This document shows positions 43,838 to 53,033 of a stretch of DNA of 64,000 nucleotides, in pieces (the stretch's first letter is position 1; each line of letters starts with the position of its first letter). Below the pieces are notes generated by a model, which saw only the letters and a list, made by a program, of their open reading frames with translations, did no database searches and was not told the DNA's origin. A program made the translations under genes and the position numbers. Source of the DNA: Coriobacteriia bacterium (GTDB taxonomy: Bacteria; Actinomycetota; Coriobacteriia; Coriobacteriales; UMGS124); contig JAGZEG010000015.1 in assembly GCA_018368455.1 (NCBI GenBank), forward strand, positions 9,943 to 73,942, written 5' to 3'.

Positions 43838-44533
43838 CTACTTACTGGCGCGCGCGAGGGCCTCGTTCACCGCGGAGATGAGCGCCTCGCTCGTGACGGT
43901 GGCGCCGGCAATGACGTCGACGTCGGTCGACTGCGTCTCGATGATCTGCTCGACGAGCTCGGAACGCACGCGCTCGACCATGACGACCGACTCTTCGTTG
44001 GCGCCCAGGCTGATGCGCGTGATGACGCCGTCCTTGATGATGACGACGACGGGGAGCTCGCCGAACTTGCCCTCGCCGCTCGCGTAGTACGTGCCGTCGC
44101 GATAGGGGGAGTCGCCCTGCGAGCTCAGGTTGTCCGCATCTGACGATGAGGACACAGGATGCACCATCGCAGACGAGGCGACAGCCGACGAGCGTGGCGC
44201 GTTCGCCCGGCTCGAGGAGGGCGGATCGCTGAGGTCGGAGCCGCTCGACGAGGACGTCTTCCCATCCACCGAGGATAGGCAATCGGAGGAGCCCGCAGCG
44301 AGGCGTTCGGAGGCCTGAAGCGCATCCTGGGTCGAGGAGGTGCCCTGGATATCCGGCACGGCGCCGTCAGAGAGCGCGCTCCATCCAGCCTCAGGAGCAG
44401 AGAGCGCCTCTTGGGACGTCGGACGAGACGTGCCGCCGGCAAGCGCGGAGGAGCATCCGGAAAGCACGCCGGCGACCATCGTGCACGAAAGAACGAGGCC
44501 AAGGCCTGCACACGCAACACGCGATGCTCTCAC
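43838..44533 (-). CDS. FMN-binding domain lipoprotein
   Basis: The 231-residue protein starts at GTG 44533, with a weak ribosome site. A lipoprotein signal ends in LSGCSS (Cys27), followed by a Ser-rich linker of about 110 residues. A C-terminal FMN_bind domain (about 140-231) starts YRDGTYYASGEGKFGELPVVV and ends with the flavinylation motif DVIAGATVTS. The lipid anchor and long linker suit a membrane-tethered electron carrier outside the cell. It could serve flavoprotein reductases that lack their own FMN domain, such as the one at 22412, but that link is inference. Confidence 0.82.
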   Translation of the reverse strand: MRASRVACAGLGLVLSCTMVAGVLSGCSSALAGGTSRPTSQEALSAPEAGWSALSDGAVPDIQGTSSTQDALQASERLAAGSSDCLSSVDGKTSSSSGSDLSDPPSSSRANAPRSSAVASSAMVHPVSSSSDADNLSSQGDSPYRDGTYYASGEGKFGELPVVVIIKDGVITRISLGANEESVVMVERVRSELVEQIIETQSTDVDVIAGATVTSEALISAVNEALARASK

Positions 44534-44763
44534 TGCTCACCCGCCTCTTCCGTCCCCCGCGCCGCACAAGGCGAGCGCGCACCTGATCGCCGCACGGCAC
44601 GTCCGGGCCAGGGCGAGCCGCGCTTGGCGGCGTTAATGCCGTCCATCGTGAAGGGAGCGTGCGGAGCAGATGTGGTGACGCCCCCTTTTTCGGAGGCGTG
44701 CCATCGAGAATACACAGCCGTGGGTTTTTGGTGTAGGCGTCGCGTGCGAAGAGGCAGGCGAAG

Positions 44764-45426
44764 CTATGCCCGGTGGCGTCCGAGCGCCTGGCCCATGCGG
44801 TCGGGTTTGGCGGTGGCGAGCAGCTTGGCGTAGCACGTCGCGAGCTCGCGAGCCATCGGCCCGTCGTGATCCGCCGCCGCAACGACGCCGAACTCGTCCG
44901 AGACAAGGAAGCACTCGTCAGCCGGCGCAAGGCGGCCGAGGACATCGGACACGCCGGCATGCCCCTCAAACACCGGCTCGAGGTGAAGCGTCCGCGCGAG
45001 GTCGACGGCGAGCGAGTTGGCGCCCGACAGGGGCTTGCCCTCGTCGGACAGCACGTAGAGGCGACCCGTACGACACGTCCAGACCGTCTCGGGCTCGACG
45101 GCGTCCCCCTCCGTGCCGGCGATGCGATCGAGCAGGAGGGCGGCCGACATGGGCGGGAGCGGCTCGAACGGTGCGATGGACATGATGGCACGGCCCTCGG
45201 CGTCGACGTCGAGGACGAGTACGCCGTTGGGCTGCTCCATGGCGCCCTCGGCCAGCGTCCACTCGAGATGCTGGTGAGCCCAGGAGACCAGGGCGCTCGA
45301 GACATCGCGCGCCGCAAGGGCCCGCAGATGGCGGTTCTTGAGCGGGAGCGCACCGTTTTGGAGACGCCAGCGCGCTTCTATGACCGGCTCGCCAGCGAAC
45401 AGATCCTCGGGGATGCTTTCGGCCAT
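44764..45426 (-). CDS. Hypothetical protein, 220 aa
   Basis: It starts at ATG 45426 (MAESIPEDLFAGEPVIEARW); the nearest ribosome site, AAAGGA, is rather distant (12 bases). The protein is soluble, with no signal peptide or membrane segment. Segments such as GVLVLDVDAEGRAIMSIAPF, TCRTGRLYVLSDEGKPL and ECFLVSDEFGVVAAADHDG suggest an alpha/beta fold. I do not recognise the family. It sits between an FMN lipoprotein and a membrane protein without tight spacing to either. Confidence 0.65.
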   Translation of the reverse strand: MAESIPEDLFAGEPVIEARWRLQNGALPLKNRHLRALAARDVSSALVSWAHQHLEWTLAEGAMEQPNGVLVLDVDAEGRAIMSIAPFEPLPPMSAALLLDRIAGTEGDAVEPETVWTCRTGRLYVLSDEGKPLSGANSLAVDLARTLHLEPVFEGHAGVSDVLGRLAPADECFLVSDEFGVVAAADHDGPMARELATCYAKLLATAKPDRMGQALGRHRA

Positions 45427-45517
45427 GGGGTGATTCCGTCCTTTCGGTTCAGGGCGCTCGGAAGCGAGCCCGTACCGGCCTGCCTGCCGGATGGGGATGC
45501 GCCGGCGCATTATCGCA

Positions 45518-46255
45518 TTATTCGGGGCGTGGCGTCGCGCTTGTACCTGCGGGAGGCGTTGACGACCCACCGCTGGTGGGCGGCTTCTTGGGACTTGCAA
45601 GCGTCTTGCCTGCCATCAGAGCCAGGCCCGCGGCGATGGCGGCGAGGCCGGGACCGGGCAGCACGAGCATGGGAATGCCTGCCAGCACGAGCATCAAGCC
45701 CGCGATGCGGCGAGCGAGCGGGCCCATCGAGCTAGTGGGATTGTCGTGGGGGAAGACGTCGTAGTCGCGCGAGCCGTCGTCGTTGATGACGTAGACCTCC
45801 GTCTCGACCGACTGGCCCGTGGCCTCGTTGACCGACACGCGTGGGCGCCCATCTGCGCGAGAGGGCGCGGAATCCTCCGTCTGCGCCTCGGCGCCGGCGC
45901 CCCTGCGTTGTGCGGCCCCGCCCAGCGCACGCTCTCGCGCAGCCTGGCGATAGCCATCACGCACGCGGGTGGCGGCTTCGTGGGCAGCATGTCCCGCCTG
46001 GGCGGCGGCTCGCTCTACGACGGGGGCGGCCTTCTCCGCCGCCTGCTTGATGACGGGGGCGGCCTTGCGCGCGGCATCCTGCACGACGGGAACCGCCTTG
46101 CGCACGACGGTACCCACCGCGTGCACCGTGGCCGCGCCAGCACGCTTCGCCTCAGGCGACGTCGCCACGCCGTGCACGACGCGGGCTGCCTTGCCCACCC
46201 CGCGAGCAGCCGCGTCCGCAGCGCCCGTCAACTTGTCTTGCCAGCGCGATGCCAT
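45518..46255 (-). CDS. PGPGW-type transmembrane protein with amphipathic Ala-rich repeats
   Basis: The 245-residue protein starts at ATG 46255 after AGGAGG. Residues about 1-105 are an Ala/Val/Lys-rich region with quasi-repeats of the form KAAPVVxxAAxxAAP, predicted to be long amphipathic helices. A polar stretch follows (about 110-165). One hydrophobic hairpin then carries the PGPG motif (MLVLAGIPMLVLPGPGLAAI, about 185-205), matching putative PGPGW transmembrane proteins, and the tail is Pro/Ser/Thr-rich. The function is unknown; the helices could lie on the membrane surface as in apolipoprotein-like stress proteins. Confidence 0.72.
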   Translation of the reverse strand: MASRWQDKLTGAADAAARGVGKAARVVHGVATSPEAKRAGAATVHAVGTVVRKAVPVVQDAARKAAPVIKQAAEKAAPVVERAAAQAGHAAHEAATRVRDGYRQAARERALGGAAQRRGAGAEAQTEDSAPSRADGRPRVSVNEATGQSVETEVYVINDDGSRDYDVFPHDNPTSSMGPLARRIAGLMLVLAGIPMLVLPGPGLAAIAAGLALMAGKTLASPKKPPTSGGSSTPPAGTSATPRPE

Positions 46256-46391
46256 GTTCGCCTCCTGCCGAGAGCGTCTCCCTCGTAGAACCGGGATCCT
46301 TACAGCGAGTATGCCCAGGCAAGACGTCGCCCAAGCCTCGGCTGGCACAGACCTCACGGCGCCCACAGCAGCGGTGTGCATAGAATGGCGT

Positions 46392-46593
46392 TAAGTGCAC
46401 GTCTTTTGGGGTGGGGGCAGCACGGACTCGCGTCAAGTGCACGTTTCTTGGCCCTCGCGCGAGGCTTTTTAGGCGGATCGATGCCGAGTAAGCCTTGGCG
46501 CCCTGCGGAAATAGCGCGGCCTCACGCGCGGCAGATCGAAGAAACCTGCACTTCGCCTCATTTTGGGAACGCGCGCTCCAAGAGACGTGCACT
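46392..46593. repeat. Family-2 nested inverted-repeat element, copy 2
   Basis: AAGTGCACG blocks at about 46393 and 46435 (the second with TTTCTTGGCCCTCGCG) have nested inverted partners GAAGAAACCTGCACTTC (46538-46554) and CCAAGAGACGTGCACT (46578-46593). This is the same plan as 24519-24743. Confidence 0.65.
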
Positions 46594-46692
46594 AGACGAG
46601 TTTTTGTGCAGTGCGGCGAGGAAGAGACAGGCCGGGGCGAAGGGAAGGTCCCGAGGGGGCGCGTCGGGCGTCGGGGAAGGGCGCCTCTTGGG

Positions 46693-46788
46693 CGCACGCC
46701 GAAGGGCGCCGTGGTGCCCGAGGTCGCCGGCGACAAGCCCGAGGACGCGTATGGCATACGCGACGAGGGTTGGAGCGGCGAGATCGGG
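46693..46788. repeat. 96-bp perfect direct repeat, left copy
   Basis: Identical to 46912-47007 over 96 bases, with mismatches immediately outside. The offset is 219 bp. Confidence 0.92.
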
Positions 46789-46823
46789 CGCGAGAAGGAA
46801 GCGCCCCGCGGACGCGCACGGTG

Positions 46824-46900
46824 CCCCAAATGCAAGGCGGCCGGGGCGTAGCGTACTAAACGCTACGTGAGCCCCGGCCCAACGCCGCAGATGGAGTGCC
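46824..46900. repeat. Family-3 palindromic element, copy D
   Basis: The block GTGCCCCAAATGCAAGGC, a perfect GGCCGGGGC/GCCCCGGCC stem (46839-46847 with 46871-46879), a GTAGCGT/ACGCTAC tip, and the block AACGCCGCAGATGGAGTGCC. Same layout as copy C at 36593-36703. It lies between the two 96-bp repeats. Confidence 0.75.
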
Positions 46901-46911
46901 TTTTAGGCACA

Positions 46912-47007
46912 CGCACGCCGAAGGGCGCCGTGGTGCCCGAGGTCGCCGGCGACAAGCCCGAGGACGCGTATGGCATACGCGACGAGGGTTGGAGCGGCGA
47001 GATCGGG
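46912..47007. repeat. 96-bp perfect direct repeat, right copy
   Basis: Identical to 46693-46788. It ends 19 bp before the stop codon of purH. Confidence 0.92.
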
Positions 47008-47026
47008 TGCCACGGCGCCCCGCAGG

Positions 47027-48658
47027 CTAGTGGCGGAAGTGACGGTGATTAGTAAACACCATCGCGATGCCATACTCGTCGCACGCCTGGATGGACTCCT
47101 CGTCGCGGACGGAGCCGCCGGGCTGGATGATGGCTGTCACGCCGTGGGCCGCCAGCACGTCGACGTTGTCGCGGAAGGGGAAGAAGGCGTCGGACGCGCA
47201 GGCGAAGCCGCTAGCCTCCACGCCCATGCGCTCGCAAGCAGCCTCGGCGCGCTGGCAGGCGAACAGGGCGGAGTCGACGCGGTTGGGTTGGCCGGGCCCC
47301 ATGCCGATGCCGGCGCAGTCCTTGGCAATGAGGATGGCGTTGGACTTGACGGACTTCACGACGCGCCACGCGAAGAGCAGGTCCGCCATCTCGGCCTCGG
47401 TGGGCTGGCGCTTCGTCGGAACGGTGAACGTCGCCGGGTCCTCGCTCACCGTGTCGACGCACTGCACGAGCATGCCGCCATCGATGGAGCGCATCTCGAG
47501 GCGGGCGTGGCCGTCGGCGCCGCCCGTGGCAAGGACGCGCAGGTTGGCGCGCTTCTCGAGGCGCTCCAGGGCCTCAGGCGTGTAGCTGGGCGCGATGATG
47601 ACCTCGACGAACTGCTTGTTGACGTCGGCAAAGTGCTCAACGAGCTCGAGTGGGACCTCGCGGTTCACGGCGATGATGCCACCGAACGCGCTCTTGGGAT
47701 CGCAAGCAAACGCACGGTCGTATGCCTCGGTAGCATTGGCGGCCACGGCCGATCCGCAGGGGTTCTGGTGCTTGAGAATCACGCAAGCAGGCTCGTCAAA
47801 CTCGCGGACGGCGTTCCAGGCGGCGTCGGCGTCGAGCAGGTTGTTGTAGGAGAGCGGCTTGCCCTGGATCTGCTTGGCGCCCACAAGCGGGTTCTTCGAG
47901 GAGCCGAGCGCGGCGAAGTCGTCGGCAAAGCGATAGACGGCAGCCGTCTGGTGGGGGTTCTCGCCGTAGCGCAGGTCCTGGGCCTTCTCGAGATGCAGGT
48001 CGAAGGCGGCGGGAGGCTCAAACGCCTCGGGCTCAACCGGCTCGGCATCTGCCCCGGCGAGCTGGCCATTCAGCCACGTGGAGATGGCCGTGTCGTACGC
48101 AGCCGTCGTCGTGTAGACCTTTGCGGCGAGGCACTTACGCGTCGGCAGCGTCGTGGCACCGTCGTTGGCGCGCATCTCCTCGAGCACGCGAGCATAGTCG
48201 GTCGGGTCGCACACGACGGTGACACTCTCGTGGTTCTTGGCAGCGGAGCGCAGCATGGAGGGGCCGCCGATGTCGATGTGCTCGATGGCGTCAGCCCACG
48301 TGACGTCGGGCTTGGCGACGGTCTTCTCGAACTCGTAGAGGTTGACGGCGACGAGGTCGATCATGTCGATACCGTTTGCCTGGGCGTCGGCCATGTGCTG
48401 GGCGTCGTCGCGACGGCACAGAAGGCCACCGTGCACGCGCGGGTGCAGCGTCTTGACGCGGCCGCCCATCATCTCGGGGAAGCCGGTGAACTCCTCGATG
48501 GGCACCACCTTCACGCCGCCGGCCTCGAGCGCCTTGGCCGTGCCACCGGTCGAGATGATCTGGACGCCGAACTCGTCCTCCAGAGCCTTGGCGAACTCGA
48601 CGACCCCGGTCTTGTCGGTCACCGAGATGAGCGCGCGAGCGATACGCGGGTTGCCCAT
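47027..48658 (-). CDS. purH: Bifunctional AICAR formyltransferase / IMP cyclohydrolase
   Basis: The 543-residue protein starts at ATG 48658 after AAAGGA. It catalyses the last two steps of purine synthesis: formylation of AICAR with 10-formyl-THF, then ring closure to IMP. The N-terminal cyclohydrolase domain has ALISVTDKTG, STGGTAKAL, MMGGRVKTLHPRVHGG and VNLYEFEKTV. The formyltransferase domain has LRYGENPHQTAA, KHQNPCG and the terminal PFRDNVDVLAAHGVTAI with QPGGSVRD. Length is typical. It is the only housekeeping gene recognised in this part of the window and is not next to other pur genes. Confidence 0.97.
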   Translation of the reverse strand: MGNPRIARALISVTDKTGVVEFAKALEDEFGVQIISTGGTAKALEAGGVKVVPIEEFTGFPEMMGGRVKTLHPRVHGGLLCRRDDAQHMADAQANGIDMIDLVAVNLYEFEKTVAKPDVTWADAIEHIDIGGPSMLRSAAKNHESVTVVCDPTDYARVLEEMRANDGATTLPTRKCLAAKVYTTTAAYDTAISTWLNGQLAGADAEPVEPEAFEPPAAFDLHLEKAQDLRYGENPHQTAAVYRFADDFAALGSSKNPLVGAKQIQGKPLSYNNLLDADAAWNAVREFDEPACVILKHQNPCGSAVAANATEAYDRAFACDPKSAFGGIIAVNREVPLELVEHFADVNKQFVEVIIAPSYTPEALERLEKRANLRVLATGGADGHARLEMRSIDGGMLVQCVDTVSEDPATFTVPTKRQPTEAEMADLLFAWRVVKSVKSNAILIAKDCAGIGMGPGQPNRVDSALFACQRAEAACERMGVEASGFACASDAFFPFRDNVDVLAAHGVTAIIQPGGSVRDEESIQACDEYGIAMVFTNHRHFRH

Positions 48659-48761
48659 GAGCGAATCCTTTCTCCCTCGTCAAACGGACATGGCTTGCGG
48701 GTACGGAAGCATTTTTTCCACCACATATGCAAGGGTACCGCGCAACACGCCGCAGCGCAGG

Positions 48762-51700
48762 CTAATCCGTTCCCGAGCCGTAAGAATCCAGAACGGGGGC
48801 GAGAGCGTCGTCGCGCAGGATGACGGAGGCGGAGCCCAGCAGGTTCTGTGCGAGCCGGAACGAGCCGGCGTCGGCAGCGTGGCCCGCCGCGCGGACGAGA
48901 GCCTCGGCGTTGAGCTGCACCTGGCCCAGCGGGACGCCGCCCTGGCGGAACAGCTCGCGAGCCTCGTCGTCGCTGATGAGCTCGTGGCGCATGCCGTCTT
49001 TGCGCAGAAACTCCGTCACCTCGGCGCTGCACGGCTCGGCGAGGTTGCGATCGAAGGCGACGCTGCGCTGATAGCACGCCAGACCCAGGCGCTTGCGATC
49101 CGTCATCCAGTAGGCGTAGCCCAGCCAGTACAGGGCCATGCCGACGTCGTTGGGGTTCCAGGCGATGGTCAGCATGCGGTTAAGCACGTTGATCTCGGAC
49201 TCGTAGTCGAACACACAGAAGTAGCAGCGGGCGAGGCGCAGATACGAGGCCGCGACGGACGGCGCGATCTCCACGCAGCGCCTGCCGTGGGCGATGGCCT
49301 CCTCGGCGTGTTCGATGGAGTCGCTGAGCAGCGAGGCGAGGCGATGGTGGATGAGGAAGTGCTCGTCGGCACAGAGTCGCAGGTCACGACCGCCGTCGAG
49401 CGAATCTGCGCAATGGGTCGCGTACAGCGTGCGCGAGGCGTAGCAGTCGAAGTAGCGATAGACGCGCGTCGGCGTGTCGGCAAACCAGCCACGCTCGTCA
49501 ACCTGCAGCGCCAGCGACTCAAGGGCCGCGACGGCGTCCATGGGGTTGCGCGCCGCACGCCGCGTCGCCGCGCGCAGGCCAGCTTTCAAGCCGTACACGT
49601 CGGAGAACATCTCCTTGAGCGTGTCCCCCGAGTCTGCGGTGATGGCCCCCGACGCGATGCCTTCGCTGACGCGCAGGCACGCCTCGCGCACCGGGATGTT
49701 CTCCGTGCGGTCGTGCATGTCGCGGATCACGGCGAGCACGTCGGACAGGTCGTCGTGCTCGAAGGCAGCAAGCGCCGTCTCCGCGAGAGAGCCGCGAGGC
49801 GCGTCCTCGTAGATGCCCATGTCGCAGATGCGCTGGGCATGGAGCAGGCGCGCGGCCTTCTCGGAGAACGGGCGCTCGTCCGTCTCGATGTTGTCGGCAG
49901 CATGCGGCGGCAGCGCGGCCTCGTCATCGAGCGAGGCGAGGGGGCGCACAGGCAGCAGCTCCGCATGCTCGCCAAGGCGATATGCGTGGGCGAACTTGTG
50001 CACGAACGTGCTCGGGTCGGCTTCGGCGAGCGAGCGGACGGGAGGCTGGGCATCGGATGGGCCCGCAGGTTCGGCGGCGACTGCAGGGGCGGGCATGCCA
50101 GCGGCCGTGGGCTCGGCGGTATCCGGAGAAGAGGGCTGGTCGGCGGGCTCGGCGGCGCCTCCGGGGGCAAGCTGCCCCGCAGGCTCGGGGGCGCCTGCGA
50201 CGGCATCCCCCCGCAGGGTGGCCAGGAACGGCACGCGGTTGAAACCGGCCGAGAGCAGGCACGCGCCGTCCTCACCTGCGCCGAACGGACCACCCCACGC
50301 GTTGATGATGACGCGCTGCACGCGATCGGAGCAGGCGAAGGCCGCGCAGGCCACGAGTATCACCAGGTGAAACGCGTAGCGCGTCACGTCGGCGGCGCGC
50401 TCGTCAGCCGAGCGCTCGGCCCAGGAGCCCGCGGCATCGTCCCAGAACTCGCGCGGCATGATGGCAGCGTCGGGCGCGTCGACATCCACGGACAGCGCGC
50501 CTCGGGCGGCGTCGTAGCGGAAGCGATAGTCGAGTCGGTACGGCACACGCAGGCTTTCGCAAGCACGGGCGAACGCCAGGCGCACGTCGAGCTCCGTCGA
50601 GGCGTCAACACGTTCCGGGGCTGCGACCGAGGCGCCAGCGTCGTTCACCAGAGTGATGCCCTGAGCCAGGATGTCCTCGATGATCCAGCGGTCGAGCTCA
50701 GCACACTGCTGGGCCGTCGCTGCAGTGACAGCGCCCACCCCGTCAAGGCGGCTCGCCATGAAGAGCGCCCTGTTGAGGATGCCTTCGATCTCGAGCAGGG
50801 CGCGTGCCCCGTCGTCGCTCACCTGCGCGCGGTTGAACGCCACGTAGAACAGGTTGGCATACTCGGAGGTGCGCACGAGGTTAACCTGCGGCTCGGGCGA
50901 GTCCATGCGCGCCACGAACAGGCCAGGCAGTAGCGGCGACGTCGTAAGGGAGCCCCCCGATGCCCACGTCAGTCCCGTCACGTCGGGCAGTCCCGCAGCC
51001 GGCGACGTCTGAGGCGCCAGGCTGGCCGCCGTCAGGCCAACGGCCCCGGCGGCACGCAGCGCCCGCGCGACGTAGATCAACAGACCGGGAGGCGAGACGA
51101 GCGGCTGCGCGAGCGCGGCGTCAACGTCGCCGACCATGTGGTCGATTGCGTCGAACAGCGTCTCGGAGCGCAGGTGATCGAGCATGTCAGCCACGCCGAG
51201 CGCGGAGAGACGCTCCCCTCGCTGCCGCGGCAGATAGACGAAGGCGAGAAACGCCAGGCTCACGGCGTGCGCGAGCGGCAGGGCGCGGCCGCGCGTGCTC
51301 TCGCCCAGCTCAATGCGGGCATCGGTGAACGTCACCGCGCTCGTCGCGCCGTCGTCCCGCGCAACGAACTCGGCAACGCGCCACGGCTCCCCGTCGGGCT
51401 GCGGGCTGGGCAACTCGACGCATCCGGCGCCGTCGTCACGGTCGGCATAGCGGAGAAGCTGCAGCTCGGCCTGCTGGGCAGGAGGCATGGGGAGCATGCC
51501 GTCAACAGAAAACGCCCGCGAGTAGCGATCGACATAGCCGACGATGCGCAGGCCAGAAAGATCATCCGACGGCTCGGAAGCCGCCGCGCCAGAAGGCTCC
51601 TCCGCATCGGCAGGGGCACCCGTCAGCTCGATGACGTAGGCCAGCCCGCCCGGGGGCAGCGGCAGGTTTCCCGACGCATAGCCGTAGAGCTTGCCCGCAG

Positions 51701-51827
51701 GAGCGCCGGGCAGATCCTCGAACATCGTCAGCTTGACGTCGTCGGGTGCGGATGCGTCCCCCCCTTGGAAGCGCGAACCGTCACCGGGCTCAGGCTCAAG
51801 GGTGGACGATCCGGAGAGCTCGGTCAT
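48762..51827 (-). CDS. Large protein of unknown function with C-terminal TPR-like helices (1,021 aa)
   Basis: It starts at ATG 51827 with GGAGG seven bases upstream, overlapping the stop of the preceding gene (TGATG), so the two are translationally coupled. The N-terminal 600 residues are of unknown fold. There is a hydrophobic segment near residue 485 (FHLVILVACAAFACS) and a Pro/Ala/Glu linker around 530-590. The C-terminal part has tetratricopeptide-like helices (SYLRLARCYF, then VGMALYWLGYAYW and LGLACYQRSVAFD). I recognise no catalytic motif. It may be a scaffold acting with the two upstream genes. Confidence 0.75.
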   Translation of the reverse strand: MTELSGSSTLEPEPGDGSRFQGGDASAPDDVKLTMFEDLPGAPAGKLYGYASGNLPLPPGGLAYVIELTGAPADAEEPSGAAASEPSDDLSGLRIVGYVDRYSRAFSVDGMLPMPPAQQAELQLLRYADRDDGAGCVELPSPQPDGEPWRVAEFVARDDGATSAVTFTDARIELGESTRGRALPLAHAVSLAFLAFVYLPRQRGERLSALGVADMLDHLRSETLFDAIDHMVGDVDAALAQPLVSPPGLLIYVARALRAAGAVGLTAASLAPQTSPAAGLPDVTGLTWASGGSLTTSPLLPGLFVARMDSPEPQVNLVRTSEYANLFYVAFNRAQVSDDGARALLEIEGILNRALFMASRLDGVGAVTAATAQQCAELDRWIIEDILAQGITLVNDAGASVAAPERVDASTELDVRLAFARACESLRVPYRLDYRFRYDAARGALSVDVDAPDAAIMPREFWDDAAGSWAERSADERAADVTRYAFHLVILVACAAFACSDRVQRVIINAWGGPFGAGEDGACLLSAGFNRVPFLATLRGDAVAGAPEPAGQLAPGGAAEPADQPSSPDTAEPTAAGMPAPAVAAEPAGPSDAQPPVRSLAEADPSTFVHKFAHAYRLGEHAELLPVRPLASLDDEAALPPHAADNIETDERPFSEKAARLLHAQRICDMGIYEDAPRGSLAETALAAFEHDDLSDVLAVIRDMHDRTENIPVREACLRVSEGIASGAITADSGDTLKEMFSDVYGLKAGLRAATRRAARNPMDAVAALESLALQVDERGWFADTPTRVYRYFDCYASRTLYATHCADSLDGGRDLRLCADEHFLIHHRLASLLSDSIEHAEEAIAHGRRCVEIAPSVAASYLRLARCYFCVFDYESEINVLNRMLTIAWNPNDVGMALYWLGYAYWMTDRKRLGLACYQRSVAFDRNLAEPCSAEVTEFLRKDGMRHELISDDEARELFRQGGVPLGQVQLNAEALVRAAGHAADAGSFRLAQNLLGSASVILRDDALAPVLDSYGSGTD

Positions 51828-52861
51828 CACGCGACCTCCAGGTAGGCGGATAGCTGCATGACCACGCACGCCAGCGTGACGACGAGCAGCACGAGTTGCA
51901 CGGTGCGATAGGCCGCCGCAGACAGGCCTCCCGCCAGCGCGGCACGCCCGGCGAGCAACCCCGCAACGGCAGCGACGCCCACAGCGCACGCTGCGAAGAC
52001 CTGCCAGGGCCCAGGCAGGACGATCGCCGCCGCCAGCAGGCCTACGGCGAGCACGGTAAGCGCTGCGGCAAGCCAGGCGCGGCCTCCGCGCACGGCGGGG
52101 GTGCCCGACGGGCGGGCGATCCCGGCGTCTCCGGGTCGAGAGGCCGTGGGGGCATCGGAGGCAGTGTCGCCCACCTGGTCGGCAGTGTCCGCGAGCTCTG
52201 TCGTCGAGTTTTCGGGCGCATGAGCCGCTGCGTCGCTGCAACTCGCAGGCTCGCCGGCAGGCATCGCTTCCTGGCCGGCGGCGTGCGGCGGCGAGGCTTG
52301 CCCCGCAGGCGAAACCCCTTCGCGTGCGATCAAGTTGCCGAGCAGCACCCGAGGGCGCAAGACCTCGGGGAAAGGTGGGGGCACGGGGAAGCTCACCGGA
52401 GCACAGGGCACGGGCGCGTCAAGAGGGGCGGCCGCACAAATATCGGAAGCGTCCAGGGAGGGCAAGTCGCCATGCGACGCAGGTTCGAAGGTGTAGGACG
52501 GAGCGGCAGAGCCCTCAGGGGCCTCGGCATCAGAAGAACGCTCCGGCTCGGTGTCGGAAGGGCCATGGCCCGCAGCCAATGGGACGGGGAAAACCGGTGC
52601 ATCGAGGCTCGACACATCGGCGACAGACCCGTCAGGGCGAAGGCCGGTGACATCTGTCACGTCGGGCTCTCGGCCCACAACGGCGTTCGTCAGAGATTCC
52701 CGCCCGTCAGCGAGCTTACCGGAAAGGCCGTCAGACTGGGGGGCACCACCGACGGCGCCATCGGGCAGCGAGGCATCCGTCCCTGCGGGAGAGGCCGGCT
52801 CGGCATGGTCCGGCGCGGCGTCTCGGCGCAGCGAGGCGTCCTGTTCATCAGCACGGGACAC
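51827..52861 (-). CDS. Low-complexity protein with C-terminal membrane helices (344 aa)
   Basis: It starts at GTG 52861 with GGAGGG five bases upstream. The first 250 or so residues are disordered and rich in Pro, Ala, Ser and Asp. The C-terminus has three or four hydrophobic helices (from WLAAALTVLAVGLLAAAIVL onward). No domain is recognised. The stop overlaps the start of the 1,021-residue gene, so they form an operon. A membrane-anchored partner of that protein is a reasonable inference. Confidence 0.72.
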   Translation of the reverse strand: MSRADEQDASLRRDAAPDHAEPASPAGTDASLPDGAVGGAPQSDGLSGKLADGRESLTNAVVGREPDVTDVTGLRPDGSVADVSSLDAPVFPVPLAAGHGPSDTEPERSSDAEAPEGSAAPSYTFEPASHGDLPSLDASDICAAAPLDAPVPCAPVSFPVPPPFPEVLRPRVLLGNLIAREGVSPAGQASPPHAAGQEAMPAGEPASCSDAAAHAPENSTTELADTADQVGDTASDAPTASRPGDAGIARPSGTPAVRGGRAWLAAALTVLAVGLLAAAIVLPGPWQVFAACAVGVAAVAGLLAGRAALAGGLSAAAYRTVQLVLLVVTLACVVMQLSAYLEVA

Positions 52862-53033
52862 GAGGGCCCTCCTCTCTCACATCCGACGGCAAAGGTTCGG
52901 CGAGGCACTGGGCGCCACCGGTAACAGGCGCCGCCCAAGACCGCGACTGGATATCTTACCCACTCGCCGCCCTCCCGTTTCCCATACCCCAAACCCACGC
53001 ACGGCAACGTCTCGTCCCCGGCTATTCCCCTGA

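Larger units (their letters stand above)
46256..47026. other. Intergenic region with palindromes and a perfect direct repeat
   Basis: About 770 bp containing a family-2 element (46392-46593), two identical 96-bp repeats (46693-46788 and 46912-47007) and a family-3 hairpin between them. Short plus-strand frames read through the repeats but lack ribosome sites. Confidence 0.65.

Noticed and set aside
46495..47052. Plus-strand frames containing the repeated VPEVAGDKPEDAYG segment, considered as a duplicated small gene
   Set aside because: A stop separates the two copies, neither frame has a ribosome site, and the sequence between is a hairpin element. Kept only as a DNA repeat.
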